Assembly: GCA_963971225.1 (NCBI GenBank)
Contig: OZ020267.1
Location: 108,835,892 to 108,899,891, forward strand
Direction of reading: 5' to 3'
DNA from: Melieria omissa
Lineage: Eukaryota; Arthropoda; Insecta; Diptera; Ulidiidae
DNA: 64,000 nucleotides
Part shown: positions 11,690 to 23,049 of the stretch, in pieces
Layout of the letters: each line of letters begins with the position of its first letter
Numbering within the stretch: position 1 is the first letter of the stretch
Position numbers and translations under genes: made by a program
Notes under the pieces: model-generated
The model's input: only the letters and a program-made list of their open reading frames with translations
What the model was told of the DNA's origin: nothing
Databases searched by the model: none

Positions 11690-12525
11690 ACTTTTAGGCT
11701 TGTAAGCTTTAAATTCCATACAAATATCATTGAAAATGTGACCCTTGTCAACTAAAAAAACAATATTAATTACGAAAAATGCAAATATATGCAAATATTT
11801 ACTATAGTTAAGGCAATTAAATTAAACTAATACACAACATTGCAATTATAATCCAACAAAATGGCATTTTTAATTGAATAAAATGACAATAAATTTGTTG
11901 TAATATATTTATATTTTTTAATTACATGTTTGTAATGGAATTTGCATGAAAAACAAACTGCAGCAATTAATGCAAAAATATGCAAAATGCAAATAAAAGT
12001 AACAATAATCGAAAATTGTGACCAACGCGCGTAAATAATTTAAAATATTTCATACAATATTTTTAACTATGAATGTATGTGTATTTTATCTGTATGTGTG
12101 TGTGTGTGTGTGTGGATTTTTGTGGCAAATTAATATTCATTGGAAAAATGTACATAATGCCTTATTATGCATTTTTAATGACGCTGCGACAGGATGACCG
12201 CGCCGCATTGCCACCTTTACAGCCAACGGCCACCAAAAATCACCACAGCAACAACCACAAAAATATTGCACACAAGCCGGAATTTGTATAAAATGTGGAA
12301 AATATGCATAATTACAATAACAACAATATTCATCAGGCAAATAACATAAGTAACAAATAATACGTTCGTTGTTGTTGTGTTGGTGGTGCTGTTGCTGACC
12401 AAAGCAGTCGAGTCGTGCGCCATGTGAAAAACCACAGCATTTACAAAATGCAATAATTAAATGCCACCAATAAAATATGCAAATGAGTTATGTGTTTTTT
12501 GCGCGAAAAGTACGCATTGGTCTGA

Positions 12526-12576
<51 letters not shown>

Positions 12577-12944
12577 AAGGACGCGCAGCGTAGGAGCCAG
12601 CTAGCTGTCCTTTGCCTGTGTTGTGCAAAATACAGTTAGCAACAACAACACACACACATAAATAAAAAATATACAGTAAGCAAAGCACATTTGTGATTCG
12701 CACCAAACCATACATGCACACACACACATCTACACGTACATAACGCATTCACGCAAACACATTCGAGTGCGCATTGGAAATTAAATTTCCTGTGCACAAA
12801 ATACAAAATAACAACAATAACAACCATGATAACAGCCAAATACATTGAACTAATACATTCATAATTAGTTTGCTAAATGCATTTATTGTTTGCGTCGGCC
12901 AGCACGCATACAAACCTACGGTTATGTATGTGTGTGTGTGTGTG
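11690..12944. other. Non-coding interval with microsatellites
   Basis: AT-rich at first (11690-12060), then CAA- and CA/TG-rich, with (TG)n near 12094-12113. Open frames here are low-complexity. This could be the upstream region of the neuroguidin-like gene, but no exon was recognised. Confidence 0.5.
12527..12569 (+). repeat. (TG)n microsatellite
   Basis: Uninterrupted TG dinucleotide run of about 21 units, the longest perfect one in the window. Likely polymorphic. Confidence 0.97.
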
Positions 12945-12959
12945 TGGCTTTGTGCGAGT

Positions 12960-15873
12960 TTTTTTTTTTTTGTTTTCTGACGGAGGTGGAAAATCTTCGG
13001 AAGATACCGGAACTCCAGTTCGACGGCATGCCGGATTTCTACCGACTAAAAACCACCCCCCTCTATCCACCCCTGCGGAACCGCCTTCCGGCATCTCTTC
13101 ACAGGGGGAGACGTCGCCTTATCCTGGCTCTTCTACTATGCGACGTTCGTTTGCGCGTCTACTCCTTTCAGTCTCGCGCTGCTTTACCATCACTTCCGCC
13201 GCGTAGAGCGCTACTGCGTCCCAGCCGGATCTGGACTCAATCATTTTTTCGACTAGTGAGTGCGGTGTGGGCGTGCCGCCGATCCTACTCGCTAGGCGTC
13301 GTCGTTGGCTGTTGTATCTGGCACAGTTGAAAATTATGTGCTCGGCGTCTTCAACTGCTTCGCTGCAGAAATCGCAAAAGGGGTTCCGCTCATATCCCCA
13401 CCTATGCAAGTACGACTTAAAACAGCCATGGCCCGTCAGCAGCTGCGTGAGGTAGAAGTCGACCACCCCGTGCTCCCGGCTCATCCATGTATGATGGTCA
13501 CTTATAAGTGCAAACGTCCACCTTCCCTTACGCGAGTCATTCCAACGCTGTTGCCACTTATTAAGGCTCAGCTCCCTGTACGTCTTTCCTTGCTGCGGAG
13601 CATCCTTCTCCTCGTATTTTGTGCGTGCTTCCTCTGCTAAAATGTCAATTGGGACCATCCCCGCCACCACGCAGGCGGCGTCATATGACGTCGTGCGAAA
13701 TGCGCAGCACACTCGTATTGCGCTGATGCGGTACACGGATTCTATGTGGCTCCGGTACGACTTGACCCTCATCGCCGGAGCCCATATTTGCGACGCGTAT
13801 AACATTGTCGCGGCTGCTACTTTCATTAGCAACAGACGCCTAGGCTGCCTAGGACCGCCAATGTTCGGCATGATACGCGAAAGCGCAGCCACCGTCTTCG
13901 CTGCTTTGTTGCTGGCGTGCACGAGGTGGTGCTTAAAGCACAAGCGTGTATCAAGCATTACGCCGAGGTACCTAATCGACGGTTGCGACTGTATAATGTG
14001 GCCCCCCACCCGGACATGGGCTGTCTCTACAACCTTCCGGCTGGAGATTAGCAGGACCTCCGTTTTTTGCTCTGCGAGCAAAAGGCCCACGGATGTCAGC
14101 CATTGCTGCACCGTTTCCACCACGCTGTTGCACGTCGTTTCAACCTCGTTCAGGAACTTGCCGGTCACAATAATGGCTATGTCGTCGGCGAAGCCCACAA
14201 TTTTTGCCGCCTTTGGTACTTGTAGCCGCAGAACACCGTCGTACATGGTATTCCAAAGGGTAGGGCCTAAGACCGAGCCCTGTGGAACGCCCCCTGTGAC
14301 CGAGTGGCTGATTTCTCCCTCGTCTGTAACGTATTTCAGCACTCTGTTGCTGAAGTAGCTGGCGATGATGTCCACTATGTATCCTGGTACCTGCAGCCGA
14401 CGCAGCGCAGATAATATGTTGCCCCATCTAGCGCTGTTGAAGGCATTTTTTATATCTAAAGTTACCACGCAGCAGTACTCTTTAGTTCCGTTCTTCCAAC
14501 GCTGGCCCTCGATTGCTGCTTGAGCGGCTCTGACAACGACATCGATCGCGTCTACTGTAGACCTCGCCTTCCTAAAGCCAAATTGGAGATTTGATAAACC
14601 GCCTGCCTCTGAGATTGCATCCTCGAGCCTGTTGCAAATTAGCCGCTCTAGCAGTTTTCCTGCGGTGTCAAGCATGCATATTGGGCGAAACGACGACGGG
14701 TCGTCGGGGGGCTTCTTCCCTTTAGGCAGCAAGACCAGCTTTTGCACTTTCCATCTATCCGGAAACACTCTTTCCTTAAGACATGAATTGTAGACGTTCA
14801 AGAATAAGTCAGTGTGCGATTTGATTGCTAGTTTCAGCACTTTGTTGGGGATGCCATCTGGACCTGGGGCCTTTTGGTCCCCAATTCTGCTGCACGCTTT
14901 CAGCAGCTCGTCGCAGCCTACTTCTGCTGGCTCTTCGCTTGCACAGACTGTTTGGAAATCTTTCAACAGATCGTTTTGCGGCGGAAAAAGGGTTTCTACG
15001 ACGCGTTTCAAAAAAGTCGCCGAGGTGGGTGGCGGCGGGCTAAACGATGCCAGTTTCTTCATAACGACTTTATACGCCGTTCCCCATGGGTTTTCATCAA
15101 CCGTGTTGCAGAGCTCAGTAAAGCATTTTGCTTTGCTATCTTTGATGGCGACCTTCAGCTCACTTTTTGCTTTCTTCAGTGTGGCATGCAGTCTGCTTCT
15201 AGTACCCGCGTCCGATGCGCGTTGAAATCTACGTCTGGCGGCAATACAAACTTTTCGCAGTTCGGCAATATTGCTGTTCCACCAATATACTGAGCGCCTA
15301 CGGTTTGAAGAAGCGCGGCGTTGCATTGATGCGTCGCATGCCGCGTCAATTTTGCACATAAGTTGTGATGCCCGGTTTTCTGCTGGACCCGATAGTGCAC
15401 AATCCTCCATGCACAGCTGAAACACGTCTTCGTCCAGTGTGCTCTGCTTCCAACCTAGTACGTTGTTTGTGTGCGCCCTTTGCAGTGACGGACCTTGTTG
15501 CAAGCAAGTCACAACTGCTTGGTGATCGCTAAAGGTGAACCCGTCGTGAACCACCCACGTTGCGCCTCTGGCCAAGCTCGTACTAGCAAATGTGACGTCG
15601 ATATACGAAACACGACCATTTTTGCTAAATGTCGGCTTATCCCCGGTATTTAAAAGAACCATGTCGAGAGTCGCCATGGCCTCCAGGAGAATTTTTCCCC
15701 TCGCATTGTATCTAGACGAGCCCCACTCCGTAGCCCAGGCATTGAAATCGCCCGCTATCACCTTTGGGCCCTTGTTTCCTGCCTCCGCTACCAATTGGTC
15801 GATCATGCCTGCGTATTCGCTGGTAGTCATACTCGGGGGCGCGTAGCAACTAAAGTAAAATACTCCCGCTATC
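12960..15873 (-). mobile_element. R1-clade non-LTR retrotransposon, 5'-truncated, young insertion next to (TG)n
   Basis: A 15-bp target-site duplication TGGCTTTGTGCGAGT lies on both sides (12945-12959 and 15874-15888). On the minus strand the element begins inside the endonuclease domain at 15873, runs through a long open frame to a stop at 13119, has a 3' UTR of about 146 bp and ends in a poly(A) tail (T run 12960-12971 on the plus strand). The length is 2,914 bp. The (TG)n tract at 12925-12946 abuts the target duplication on the 3' side. The uninterrupted frame and intact duplication argue for a recent insertion. Full-length R1-clade elements are about 5-6 kb, so ORF1 and part of the endonuclease are missing. 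Confidence 0.94.
13119..15873 (-). CDS. R1-clade ORF2 polyprotein fragment (endonuclease + reverse transcriptase)
   Basis: The frame is open upstream to an ATG at 15947, giving 942 codons. The first 25 or so residues are translated from flanking host DNA and the target duplication, so they are not part of the element. Element-derived sequence starts at about residue 26 within the apurinic-like endonuclease, with GDFNAWATEWGS (66-77) and SDHQAV near 140. The reverse transcriptase follows with APGPDGIPNKVLK (360-372), FRPICML (420-426), TLDIKNAF with a catalytic Asp at 498, GGVPQGSVLGP (552-562) and GFADDIAI with Asp588/589. Near the C-terminus a CDFCSEAVEDAEHIIFNC zinc-binding segment is typical of R1-type elements. 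There is no RNase H domain. The enzyme would nick target DNA and reverse-transcribe its RNA in place. This copy lacks the N-terminal catalytic part of the endonuclease, so autonomous activity is unlikely. Confidence 0.92.
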
Positions 15874-16321
15874 TGGCTTTGTGCGAGTGGCTGAGTGTGA
15901 TTGCAATTACTGCTGTGCACGCATTTAAATGGAGGCGCATTTGTCAATATTTATGCATTCGTGTTCATGATGGCGTTTATATTTCTTTGTATGTACGTGC
16001 GTGTGTGTGTGTGTGTGCTTGTATGCTTGCGCGCGAAATGTAATTGGAATTTTTCAGCTAAATAAAATGCGCATAAAGGCAGCAGATACACTGGCATGTG
16101 GCATGTGCAGCATGAAGTGATAGCACATAGTTAATTTTTAAATGTGCAGACATGGAACCATAGCTTCAAATGTTCGAGCAATGCAACAAACTAAAGATAG
16201 TTGATGAGTGTCTAATAGAAACAGTTTCAAGTTTGGTAATAAAGCAATTTTTACTATATCCTATCTTGCTGTCAGTTTTATTAGTCACTGTTTTTTAAAA
16301 CACATATTTAGTATTGCAAAA

Positions 16322-16430
16322 AAATGGTTAGGTTAGGTTAGGTTGCGGTGGCTGCCTTTATGAGAGACACACTCGGAGGCCTGAAAGGCTCATTGTGATA
16401 CCACATATTTCACCCGTTTTTGAACTGTGT
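16322..16430 (+). repeat. Dispersed repeat with GGTTA-repeat head, copy 1
   Basis: Begins with a triple GGTTA run (about 16327-16344) and continues with CACTCGGAGGCCTG and CTCATTGTGATACCAC. A second diverged copy lies at 55029-55130 in the same orientation with the same order of motifs. It is probably one end of a dispersed retroelement. The GGTTA run is not evidence of a telomere. Confidence 0.6.
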
Positions 16431-16477
16431 ATGCAACACTGTTTTGCCAACATATGTTACAGCACACATTTCAAGCG

Positions 16478-16732
16478 GATGGGGAAAGGGGGGGAGCGGA
16501 CCTACAGTTTAACGCCGAATCCGAACGGCGATTGGCAGTTTTTCGTTCACACTTGAAGGTTTTGCCATTACCTGCCAAGAGCGCACTTGTGCGATTCTTG
16601 TAATTCTCATTCCCTTCATGTGGATAGCGATAGAAGTAGATGAGTTGTTCACCAGCCCGAGCCAGGAATCGAACCTGGAGCCTTTGGTATGAGAAGCCAG
16701 CGCGCTACCCGCTTGACTATCGAGGCCGGCAA
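16478..16732 (-). mobile_element. tRNA-derived SINE
   Basis: Read on the minus strand from about 16728, the head looks like a tRNA: GCCTCGATAGTCAAGCGGG contains an A-box-like motif, and about 50 bp later GGTTCGATTCC matches the pol III B box exactly. The T arm (CCAGG/CCTGG) pairs perfectly. The acceptor stem pairs poorly, and a tRNA-unrelated body of about 170 bp ending near 16480 follows, so this is a SINE rather than a tRNA gene. The anticodon region (CTTCTCATACC) suggests possible derivation from tRNA-Met, but this is weak. Confidence 0.72.
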
Positions 16733-16734
16733 AA

Positions 16735-17225
16735 AAAAAAATTGTTAGTATGACAACAAAAGTTGTCTGAAAAGTTTCTAAACTCAACATGAAGATGATA
16801 GATTTCGTGAACAAAAGAAAGGGAATTTCTTTGGGTCTCTTTTCATTTAATTCAATCAAATTCATTAAAATTTAAAATTTGTCAATAGTCTGAATCAGTC
16901 GATTTGAGTGTATAAGTGAAAATGAAGAAATCTAGTTTAGACAAGTCATACTTTTTTTGCGTAGGCATAACACATACAAATTGAGTTTGAAACTGTCTTC
17001 AAGGACTCTGAACTGTCAATTAAGGCCATACAATTTTGGGCAACTGTATTTAAATGTGTCCGTATCAGCTTAGGGGACAATTAACGTTCGGAACGTTCAA
17101 AAACTGAACCAATAACAATAGCACCGCTCAAGTTCAACAAATGGGGCTAGAAAAGCGTTGAAGTCAGAGAGGTATCATAGGCTATGAATAAGTCCATACG
17201 AACGTGTATGTCCATAATGAATCAA
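16735..17225. other. Non-coding interval, nothing assigned
   Basis: AT-rich sequence between the SINE and a TTAA-flanked element. Short phrases (about 16980-17100) resemble the N-terminal region of Tc1 or mariner elements but are too broken to call. Confidence 0.4.
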
Positions 17226-17231
17226 TATTAA

Positions 17232-17726
17232 CCCATTGCTGCCTAATGGGTAAAAATTTACCCATGAAAATTGACTTTTTCAAAAAACCACAGAAAAGTT
17301 CGTGGTAGAGATATCTCAAAATCATAGGGGATAGGGATGGTTGGGTTAAAGATGGTACTACCATAGTCTAGTGGAGGTCAACCTAAAATTTCTCCATCTA
17401 CCTAGAGTTACCAGACTCCAAAATTTGTGAATTTTCCGGAGGTGGAAAATGTGGCGAAACGTAGTGGCCTTAGAAATTCACAAAAATCTGCCTCCCAACT
17501 CACCTGTAAACAATACATCTTTTGCTCACGTGTTTAGCTGATCACTTTAAAAAGTATGGAAAAAAGCTACCATAGATGCTTAATGGGCACAAAATACCCA
17601 ATGAATATGTCAGCAACGTGCAAAGATAGAAAGCTGAATCTGTTTCTGATCATTGGGTCAATTCCAGGTCGTGTATGCAATTTTATCAAAATCGTATGGG
17701 TGGAACTGGTACCAGGCTTTAAAGGG
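17232..17726. mobile_element. TTAA-flanked piggyBac-like non-autonomous element (495 bp)
   Basis: TTAA is present on both sides (17228-17231 and 17727-17730). The termini are CCCATTGCTGCCT and, on the minus strand, CCCTTTAAAGCCT. Fourteen bases inside the left TTAA is the palindrome ATGGGTAAA-aa-TTTACCCAT (17246-17265). Eleven bases inside the right TTAA is CTGGTACCAG (17706-17715). There is no transposase. The terminal repeats are short and imperfect, so the boundaries are less secure than in the other TTAA elements. Confidence 0.58.
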
Positions 17727-18169
17727 TTAAGGTATGAAAAAGCTTTCCCCAACTCGATTAAGAAAAACATTTCCAATGCTCTGTTTGCGAAATTTAGGTG
17801 CACTCAATCAGCGCTGGGAGAAGTGCGTAGACTCATAAAGATACAAATTATACTGAACAAATTATATATACCTTTCCAAGATCATTCTCCATACCACCCT
17901 CGGTTGGTAAGTTCAAAAATTGAATACAAACTTAATTATATCTTCAGACATTGTATGTTCCTCATAATAGATTGTTTTGCTTAAATTTGTCATTATTTTA
18001 GGTGAGCAATTAGCTTAAACAGATCACTTGTTTGGGTGCTATTTTTACCAGTCTAATTTATAACATAGCTAGCTAGTTGAACTGGAAGTGAAATAAACAA
18101 TAATGGGACTGTAATAACTACTGATCAAACGAATAATAGTATTAAGTTTCCTATTGATGGTATGGTAGT

Positions 18170-18512
18170 AACCGTTGCGATGAAATCCACAGCTTCTAAA
18201 ATAAAAGATACCTTTGTAAAATGAACTGAAAATACTGCTAAGAGAGATATCTTCTGTAATCCATGGGTGATTACAGAAGCTACGAGTAGAAAAGGGTAAA
18301 CACTTCAATCTGTTACAGAAAAAATTTGTTACTATACAACTGACCAACAAAAGTGTGGATAGTGATGGGAGAAGTAATCGGAATCTGTTGATTACATATT
18401 AAAAACTGTTGTGATGAAATCTTTGTCCCTAAAATAGAAGATACTTTTACTAAAAGAAGTGAAAATAGTGCTAGGATCACTTCTGTGGATGATTACAGAA
18501 GATACGAGTAGT
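18170..18512 (+). repeat. Diverged direct repeat, two copies
   Basis: The segments at about 18175-18290 and 18412-18512 align in order: GATGAAATC, CTAAAATA(A/G)AAGATAC, GAAAATA(C/G)TGCTA, and GATTACAGAAG(C/A)TACGAGTAG. Copies are about 75-80% alike by eye with a period near 230 bp. Origin unknown. Confidence 0.65.
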
Positions 18513-18555
18513 ATGTTTTGACGTGTTTGACGATCTTTTGCTATCAAATCAATTA

Positions 18556-19715
18556 AAGCACTGTTCACTCAAAATTGGTACGCACTCCAACAATCCCTAC
18601 GGAGTCATTTTTTGTAGAACTAGCTTTTTATTAGTAAGTTTTATTCACGATGGAGTTTGCTGCTTCGAAATGAATTGTGAACAAATTTGTAGAAAATCCG
18701 ACATGGTCAGGATCAAAAATTGCTAAAATATAGCAGTTGAATAAGTTATCCAAATCCACTGTTTGCAGAGTAATAAAACCATTGAAGGATACCCTGAGCC
18801 TTGAAAGGAAGAAAAAACAATAAAAAAAAATACAAAAAATGACTCAAAACTAAAAAGAAGTGTTCTAGCCTCAATTAAGAAGATACCCGGCTTATCTGAC
18901 AATGATCGCGGTAAAAAAATTGGAACTAGCTTATCGACAGCAAGACGAAAACTCGTTAAAGCAGGACTGAAATTCTATCGAGCTATTAAGTTACCAAATC
19001 GGTCAGATAAACAAAATGTAATAGCAAAAAGACGCGCTTATAAACTTTACAACAATATTTTGACCAAATTTAATGGGTGCCTTATAATGGATGATGAAAC
19101 CTATGTTAAACTTGACTTTAAACAACTCCCAGGACAAAAGTTTTATGCTTCAAAGAAACGGGGCGATGTTCCTTCAAAATATTAATACAAAAAAATTATA
19201 AATTTGCCAAAAAAAAGTGATGATTTGGCAATCTATTTGCAGCTGTGGTCTGAAGAGTAGGGCATATGTTGATTTGAGCGCTATGACGTCCGAAGTATAC
19301 AGGAAGGAAGGCTTGTAGAAACTTTTACTGCCTTTTATTGATGATCATCAATCTTCAGTAAAGTTTTAGCCAGATTTGGCGAGCATTCATTATTCACAGG
19401 CAACAATGAATTGGTATCAAGCCAATAGTGTCGATGTAGTGCCGAAAGATAGCAATCCACCAAATTGCCCAAATTTACGCCCAATCGAAAAATATTGGGT
19501 TATTGTTAAAAACAAAATGCGCAGAAATGGCGGTGCTATCAAAATCGCAGGATCAATGATTGTTAAGTGGAACAAGGTCACTATATAGGATGTTCAACGA
19601 GTAATGGACAGCATCAAGAGAAATGCCCGCAAATTCATACATTCAAATGAAACATAAAATTGTTGTTTCCTTATTTGAATAACTGAATAATTCAAATTTT
19701 GAGTGAACAGCGCTT
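18556..19715 (+). mobile_element. IS630/Tc1/mariner-type transposon, degenerate but with both ends
   Basis: Inverted termini AAGCACTGTTCACTCAAAAT (from 18556) and its near-exact complement (ending 19715) differ at one base over 21. A TA flanks each end (18554-18555 and 19716-19717). The 1,160-bp length is normal for an autonomous Tc1/mariner element, and the interior is filled by one transposase pseudogene. The next TE upstream is the TTAA element ending at 17726. Confidence 0.9.
18840..19650 (+). pseudogene. Tc1/mariner-superfamily transposase pseudogene (DDETYVK type)
   Basis: A long readable stretch from about 18842 gives SLSTARRKLVKAGLKFYRAI, then KRRAYKLYNNILTKFNGC and the catalytic block LIMDDETYVKLDFKQLPGQK (about 19080-19140). 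Downstream, in other frames, are traces of ARFGEHSLF and then PPNCPNLRPIEKYWVIVKNK (about 19458-19515), which carries the last catalytic acidic residue. The second catalytic region is badly damaged. At least two frameshifts and several stops separate the pieces. This family of insect transposases is recognised by its DDETYVK and PPNCPxLRPIExYW motifs. Confidence 0.85.
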
Positions 19716-19719
19716 TATT

Positions 19720-22155
19720 GGTTCACATTTTTTAGCCAAAAACAACAATATAATCAAAACTCAGGCATCACATTCACAGGACTTGAACTCTTTTTTCTTA
19801 ATCCAAAAATTAAAAAGACCCATGAAAAGACAGACATATCTTACGATTGAGAAGATAAAACGGCTTCACTGAAAGAGCTTAGTGCAATATTAAAGAAGCT
19901 CATATCAGACGTGCTTTGAGGATTGGAAGGAGTGCTGACACAAATGTACCTTTATGTACTTCAAAGTGTTTAAAATAGATTTTGATAAATAAATTAAATA
20001 ATTTCAAGAAAAACAGGAAGGTCATCTTCTTTAACATATTTACATATAACGTATATATATGTAAATAATTACTGAATAAAAAAATAAAATAAAATTATCT
20101 TTAAATGTCAAACAATGTCAAATGTGCTTTTAATTAAATCAATGTTAAATATTAATGGATAATCAAACAAAAAGTACCTCATTAGTGTTATGTCAGCATT
20201 AGTTCTAAGCCGCCAACCTCACATATTGACACATTATCAAAAATACACAAAATTTGCGAAGGCAAAAAAGCAATTTGCGCACAAATTATGTAACAAAAAA
20301 TTAGCGTAAATTACACAACAGGACAGACAGCTTCCAAAAAAGTAAAATATTGCGCACATTTCAAAATGCCTATAAATATGCAATGATATTGCGACATCAA
20401 CGCCGACAATAATGACAACAACAACCACAACAGGAGCAGCAGCGGAAATGTTGAAATGTTTGCGCACGAGGCGAAGTGGCGCGTTTGTACACAACAACAA
20501 CAACATCAGCAAACTGGCACCATGTGCATTGACTGTGGTGCGACGGCGCCCACTCCTCGCCGCAGCGCGATATGCACGCTTCAAAATGTCATTAAGTGCA
20601 CCGCAGAGATTTGTCAAAAAAATAGAAATTTGCTGGGAGAGGAAAAAGCGAGAGAGAACGAGTAGGAAGGAGAACGAACGGGACAGTAATAACAGCAACG
20701 TCGACAACAATACAATTGTTGTTACAATTGCAACAGCAACAAAAACAACAACAACAACAACTGGCGACAATGAAACGACAGGTAAAGTTGGCAGTAGGCG
20801 AAATAAAACAAAAACTTTTTGAACGGCGCTGGCGCTGGCACTGGCACTGAGGTATGAGAGGAAATTTAGGGGGGGACCGGCTGCTGATACGGCGCGGTGC
20901 AGGTAGAGGCAAACATAAATTGCATTTAACTATATATTATTCAGGCGAGTAGCAACAAAAAAAAAAATTCCAAAGTAAATAAATAAACCAGCACGTAGGC
21001 ACGCACACAGCCAAACCCATCAATGCGCACGCACCGCACTCACACACACTCACTGCACTTGCATTGCTGTGCGTGCATAATGCCAGTGTTTATGTGTGTG
21101 TGTGTGTTTGTACATTGGCACAGTGGCGCATGCTGGCATTTGTTTTGCCATGCTTTGACATATGTGCGTGTGTGTGTGTATGTGTGTTCGGTTGGGGCTG
21201 CATCCATGGTTTGTTAATGTGTTTTTGCATTAGTGTGCGCGATAATGCACAATTTTTTCTTGCCTACTTTTGGGCGGCCACAAAGCGACAAATAGTGCAC
21301 ACGCGCGTAGGCCGCCATAAACACCAACACCAACCAGCCCAACACACATGCAGCAACGCGCGCAAATTACGCCAAACGCATTAGAATTTTAAATTATTTG
21401 TACAACGTTACGTTGTTATTGTTGTTGTTGTTGGTTTTGTAGTTGTGACTGTTGTCGTTATAAAGACTAGTTGTTGTTGTATTATTGCTGTCATGGTTGC
21501 CTTTTGTTGCTGTCGCCAGTTGCAGTGAGCTAAACTCGCAGCCTGGTCCCAGCATAAAATATGTTTGTATGGGTGAGCTCGTGTGTGTGTGTATGTTGAG
21601 TTTGTATTTGTATAAGTGCGGCCTGCTAAAATATGCGTACGTTTAATTTAAAAGGCATTTAAAATGCCTCTTGAAACCGACAGCGGCCATTTGGCCCCAC
21701 GGCCCTCGAACAGCGCAGCGCAGCGACGAGCGCGACATGCGGTGCGTCTAACTGCTCTAATAATATGCAGTTGTGTTGCACAAAATGCGCGACTGGTGCA
21801 AACATTAAAGGCTGGGTTGGGCAGAAGTTGAACGACTGAAAAGCGCAGTTTGGTGACGCGGTGGCCGGGAAGTGCTGATGCGATTGGAGCGCGTGCGGTG
21901 ACAAAGTGACTTGTGTGCGTGTGTTCGTGGAGGCGCCATGGTGATGCCATGCAAAATTAATTGAATCCTATGAATAATGTGAAATGATGATGGCGTTTTT
22001 ATTCAAGTTTAATTTCATTTTGGTCGCTGCAATCGATAGATTAACTGCAGATTTGAATTCGGGCGCAGCGCATCAAAATCGCATCGTAGTTGATTTGTTT
22101 GAATAGTTAGGCAAAAATCACAGTTAATTACAGATTTGAAAAATGCCAATAGTGG
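19720..22155. other. Non-coding interval with GC-rich island (20.4-21.9 kb)
   Basis: After AT-rich sequence to about 20.2 kb, composition becomes richer in GC with CAA/ACA runs (20400-20770) and TG/CA microsatellite stretches (21020-21200). Plus and minus frames of over 100 codons exist, but they consist of homopolymeric Thr, Val, Gln, Asn or Ser runs and have no family features. Regulatory or UTR sequence of a neighbouring gene is plausible but unproven. Confidence 0.45.
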
Positions 22156-22158
22156 AGT

Positions 22159-22290
22159 TCACTCTTCATAGCATTTTGGGTGTAAAGTTGCTGTTTTAGC
22201 AATCTGTGGCTACAACTGTTTTTGAAAATATGGCGAAAATTCAAAAATTGCTGCATAACAAATTTACACCTAAAATGCTATGAAGAGTGA
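22159..22290. mobile_element. 132-bp MITE with 28-bp inverted repeats
   Basis: The termini TCACTCTTCATAGCATTTTG (22159-22186) and their complement (22263-22290) differ at one base over 28. No clear target duplication is visible and there is no coding capacity. Superfamily unknown. Confidence 0.78.
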
Positions 22291-22675
22291 GTATCGCTAA
22301 TGTGTTTGGGGCAAGATTGCAATTAGGACAGATATCATGAATTTAAATGTTAGCCTGAAAGTATGCTACTGTAAAAGGCGTTTATGAATTATGCTAATTG
22401 CCAACAATTTACCACTGGGAATGCGTTGTATAGTAGTACAAATAAGATTTTGCACCAAAACCACTTTTTAGATAGTTTTGTGATTGCATGACTCAGTTTT
22501 GTTTGAGCGCACGTCAAAGATGGACACCAGCAAAGACAAGATATGTAATTTCTCCGGTCCATAAAAGTGAAATGGAAAGCCAGGCATCTGAAAATGTGCA
22601 ATGTTCCTGATACGGTAACAGCCAATCACGTGTAGTTTTGATTACGACGATTCTGTTTCAATAACTTCACTTCAA

Positions 22676-23030
22676 AATTTTAAGGACCTAAACATTTCAA
22701 ATATTTTTTTAAATATATGCGGTAGAGCAATGATGAAGATATGGGTATCAAATGAAAGAGGAAAATTGTATTCTTTTAACTAAATTTTCTATTTTGAACT
22801 TTCAGTACCAAAATATGTCAGGTATGGAAAACATAAATGTTTTGGATCTCAGTCTGTAGATTCATACATCTAAATTTTTTTCTATTTCAAAGTTCTGAAA
22901 GTTCAAAATATAAAATTTAGTTAAAAGGAGACAATTTTCCCCTTTTATTTGATACCCATATCTTCATCATTGCACAATCGCAAACATTTAAAAAATATTT
23001 TAAATGTGTATATCCTTAAAATTTTAAAGT
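22676..23030. mobile_element. Foldback element with ~130-bp arms
   Basis: The left arm (about 22676-22806) and right arm (about 22898-23030) are inverted copies. Both contain AATGATGAAGATATGGGTAT and TTTTAACTAAATTTT, and the inner arm ends read TTTGAACTTTCAG on opposite strands. A loop of about 90 bp separates them. Identity is roughly 85% by eye. No target duplication was found, and the arms may extend beyond the limits given. Confidence 0.75.
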
Positions 23031-23049
23031 CCTTTAAGAGAGTTTTTGG

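Noticed and set aside
13621..15293. Plus-strand frames of 110-245 codons
   Set aside because: Antisense shadows of the R1-clade reverse transcriptase frame on the minus strand.
16322..16345. Telomere-like GGTTA repeats
   Set aside because: Only three units, in the middle of euchromatic sequence, and recurring with linked sequence at 55.0 kb. Flies do not use this telomere repeat.
16650..16730. Functional tRNA gene
   Set aside because: A and B boxes and the T arm are good, but the acceptor stem mispairs and a SINE body follows directly.
20237..20822. 177- and 136-codon frames on opposite strands
   Set aside because: Val/Leu/Ser and Thr/Asn/Arg runs come from ACA/GTT triplet repeats. No recognisable protein.
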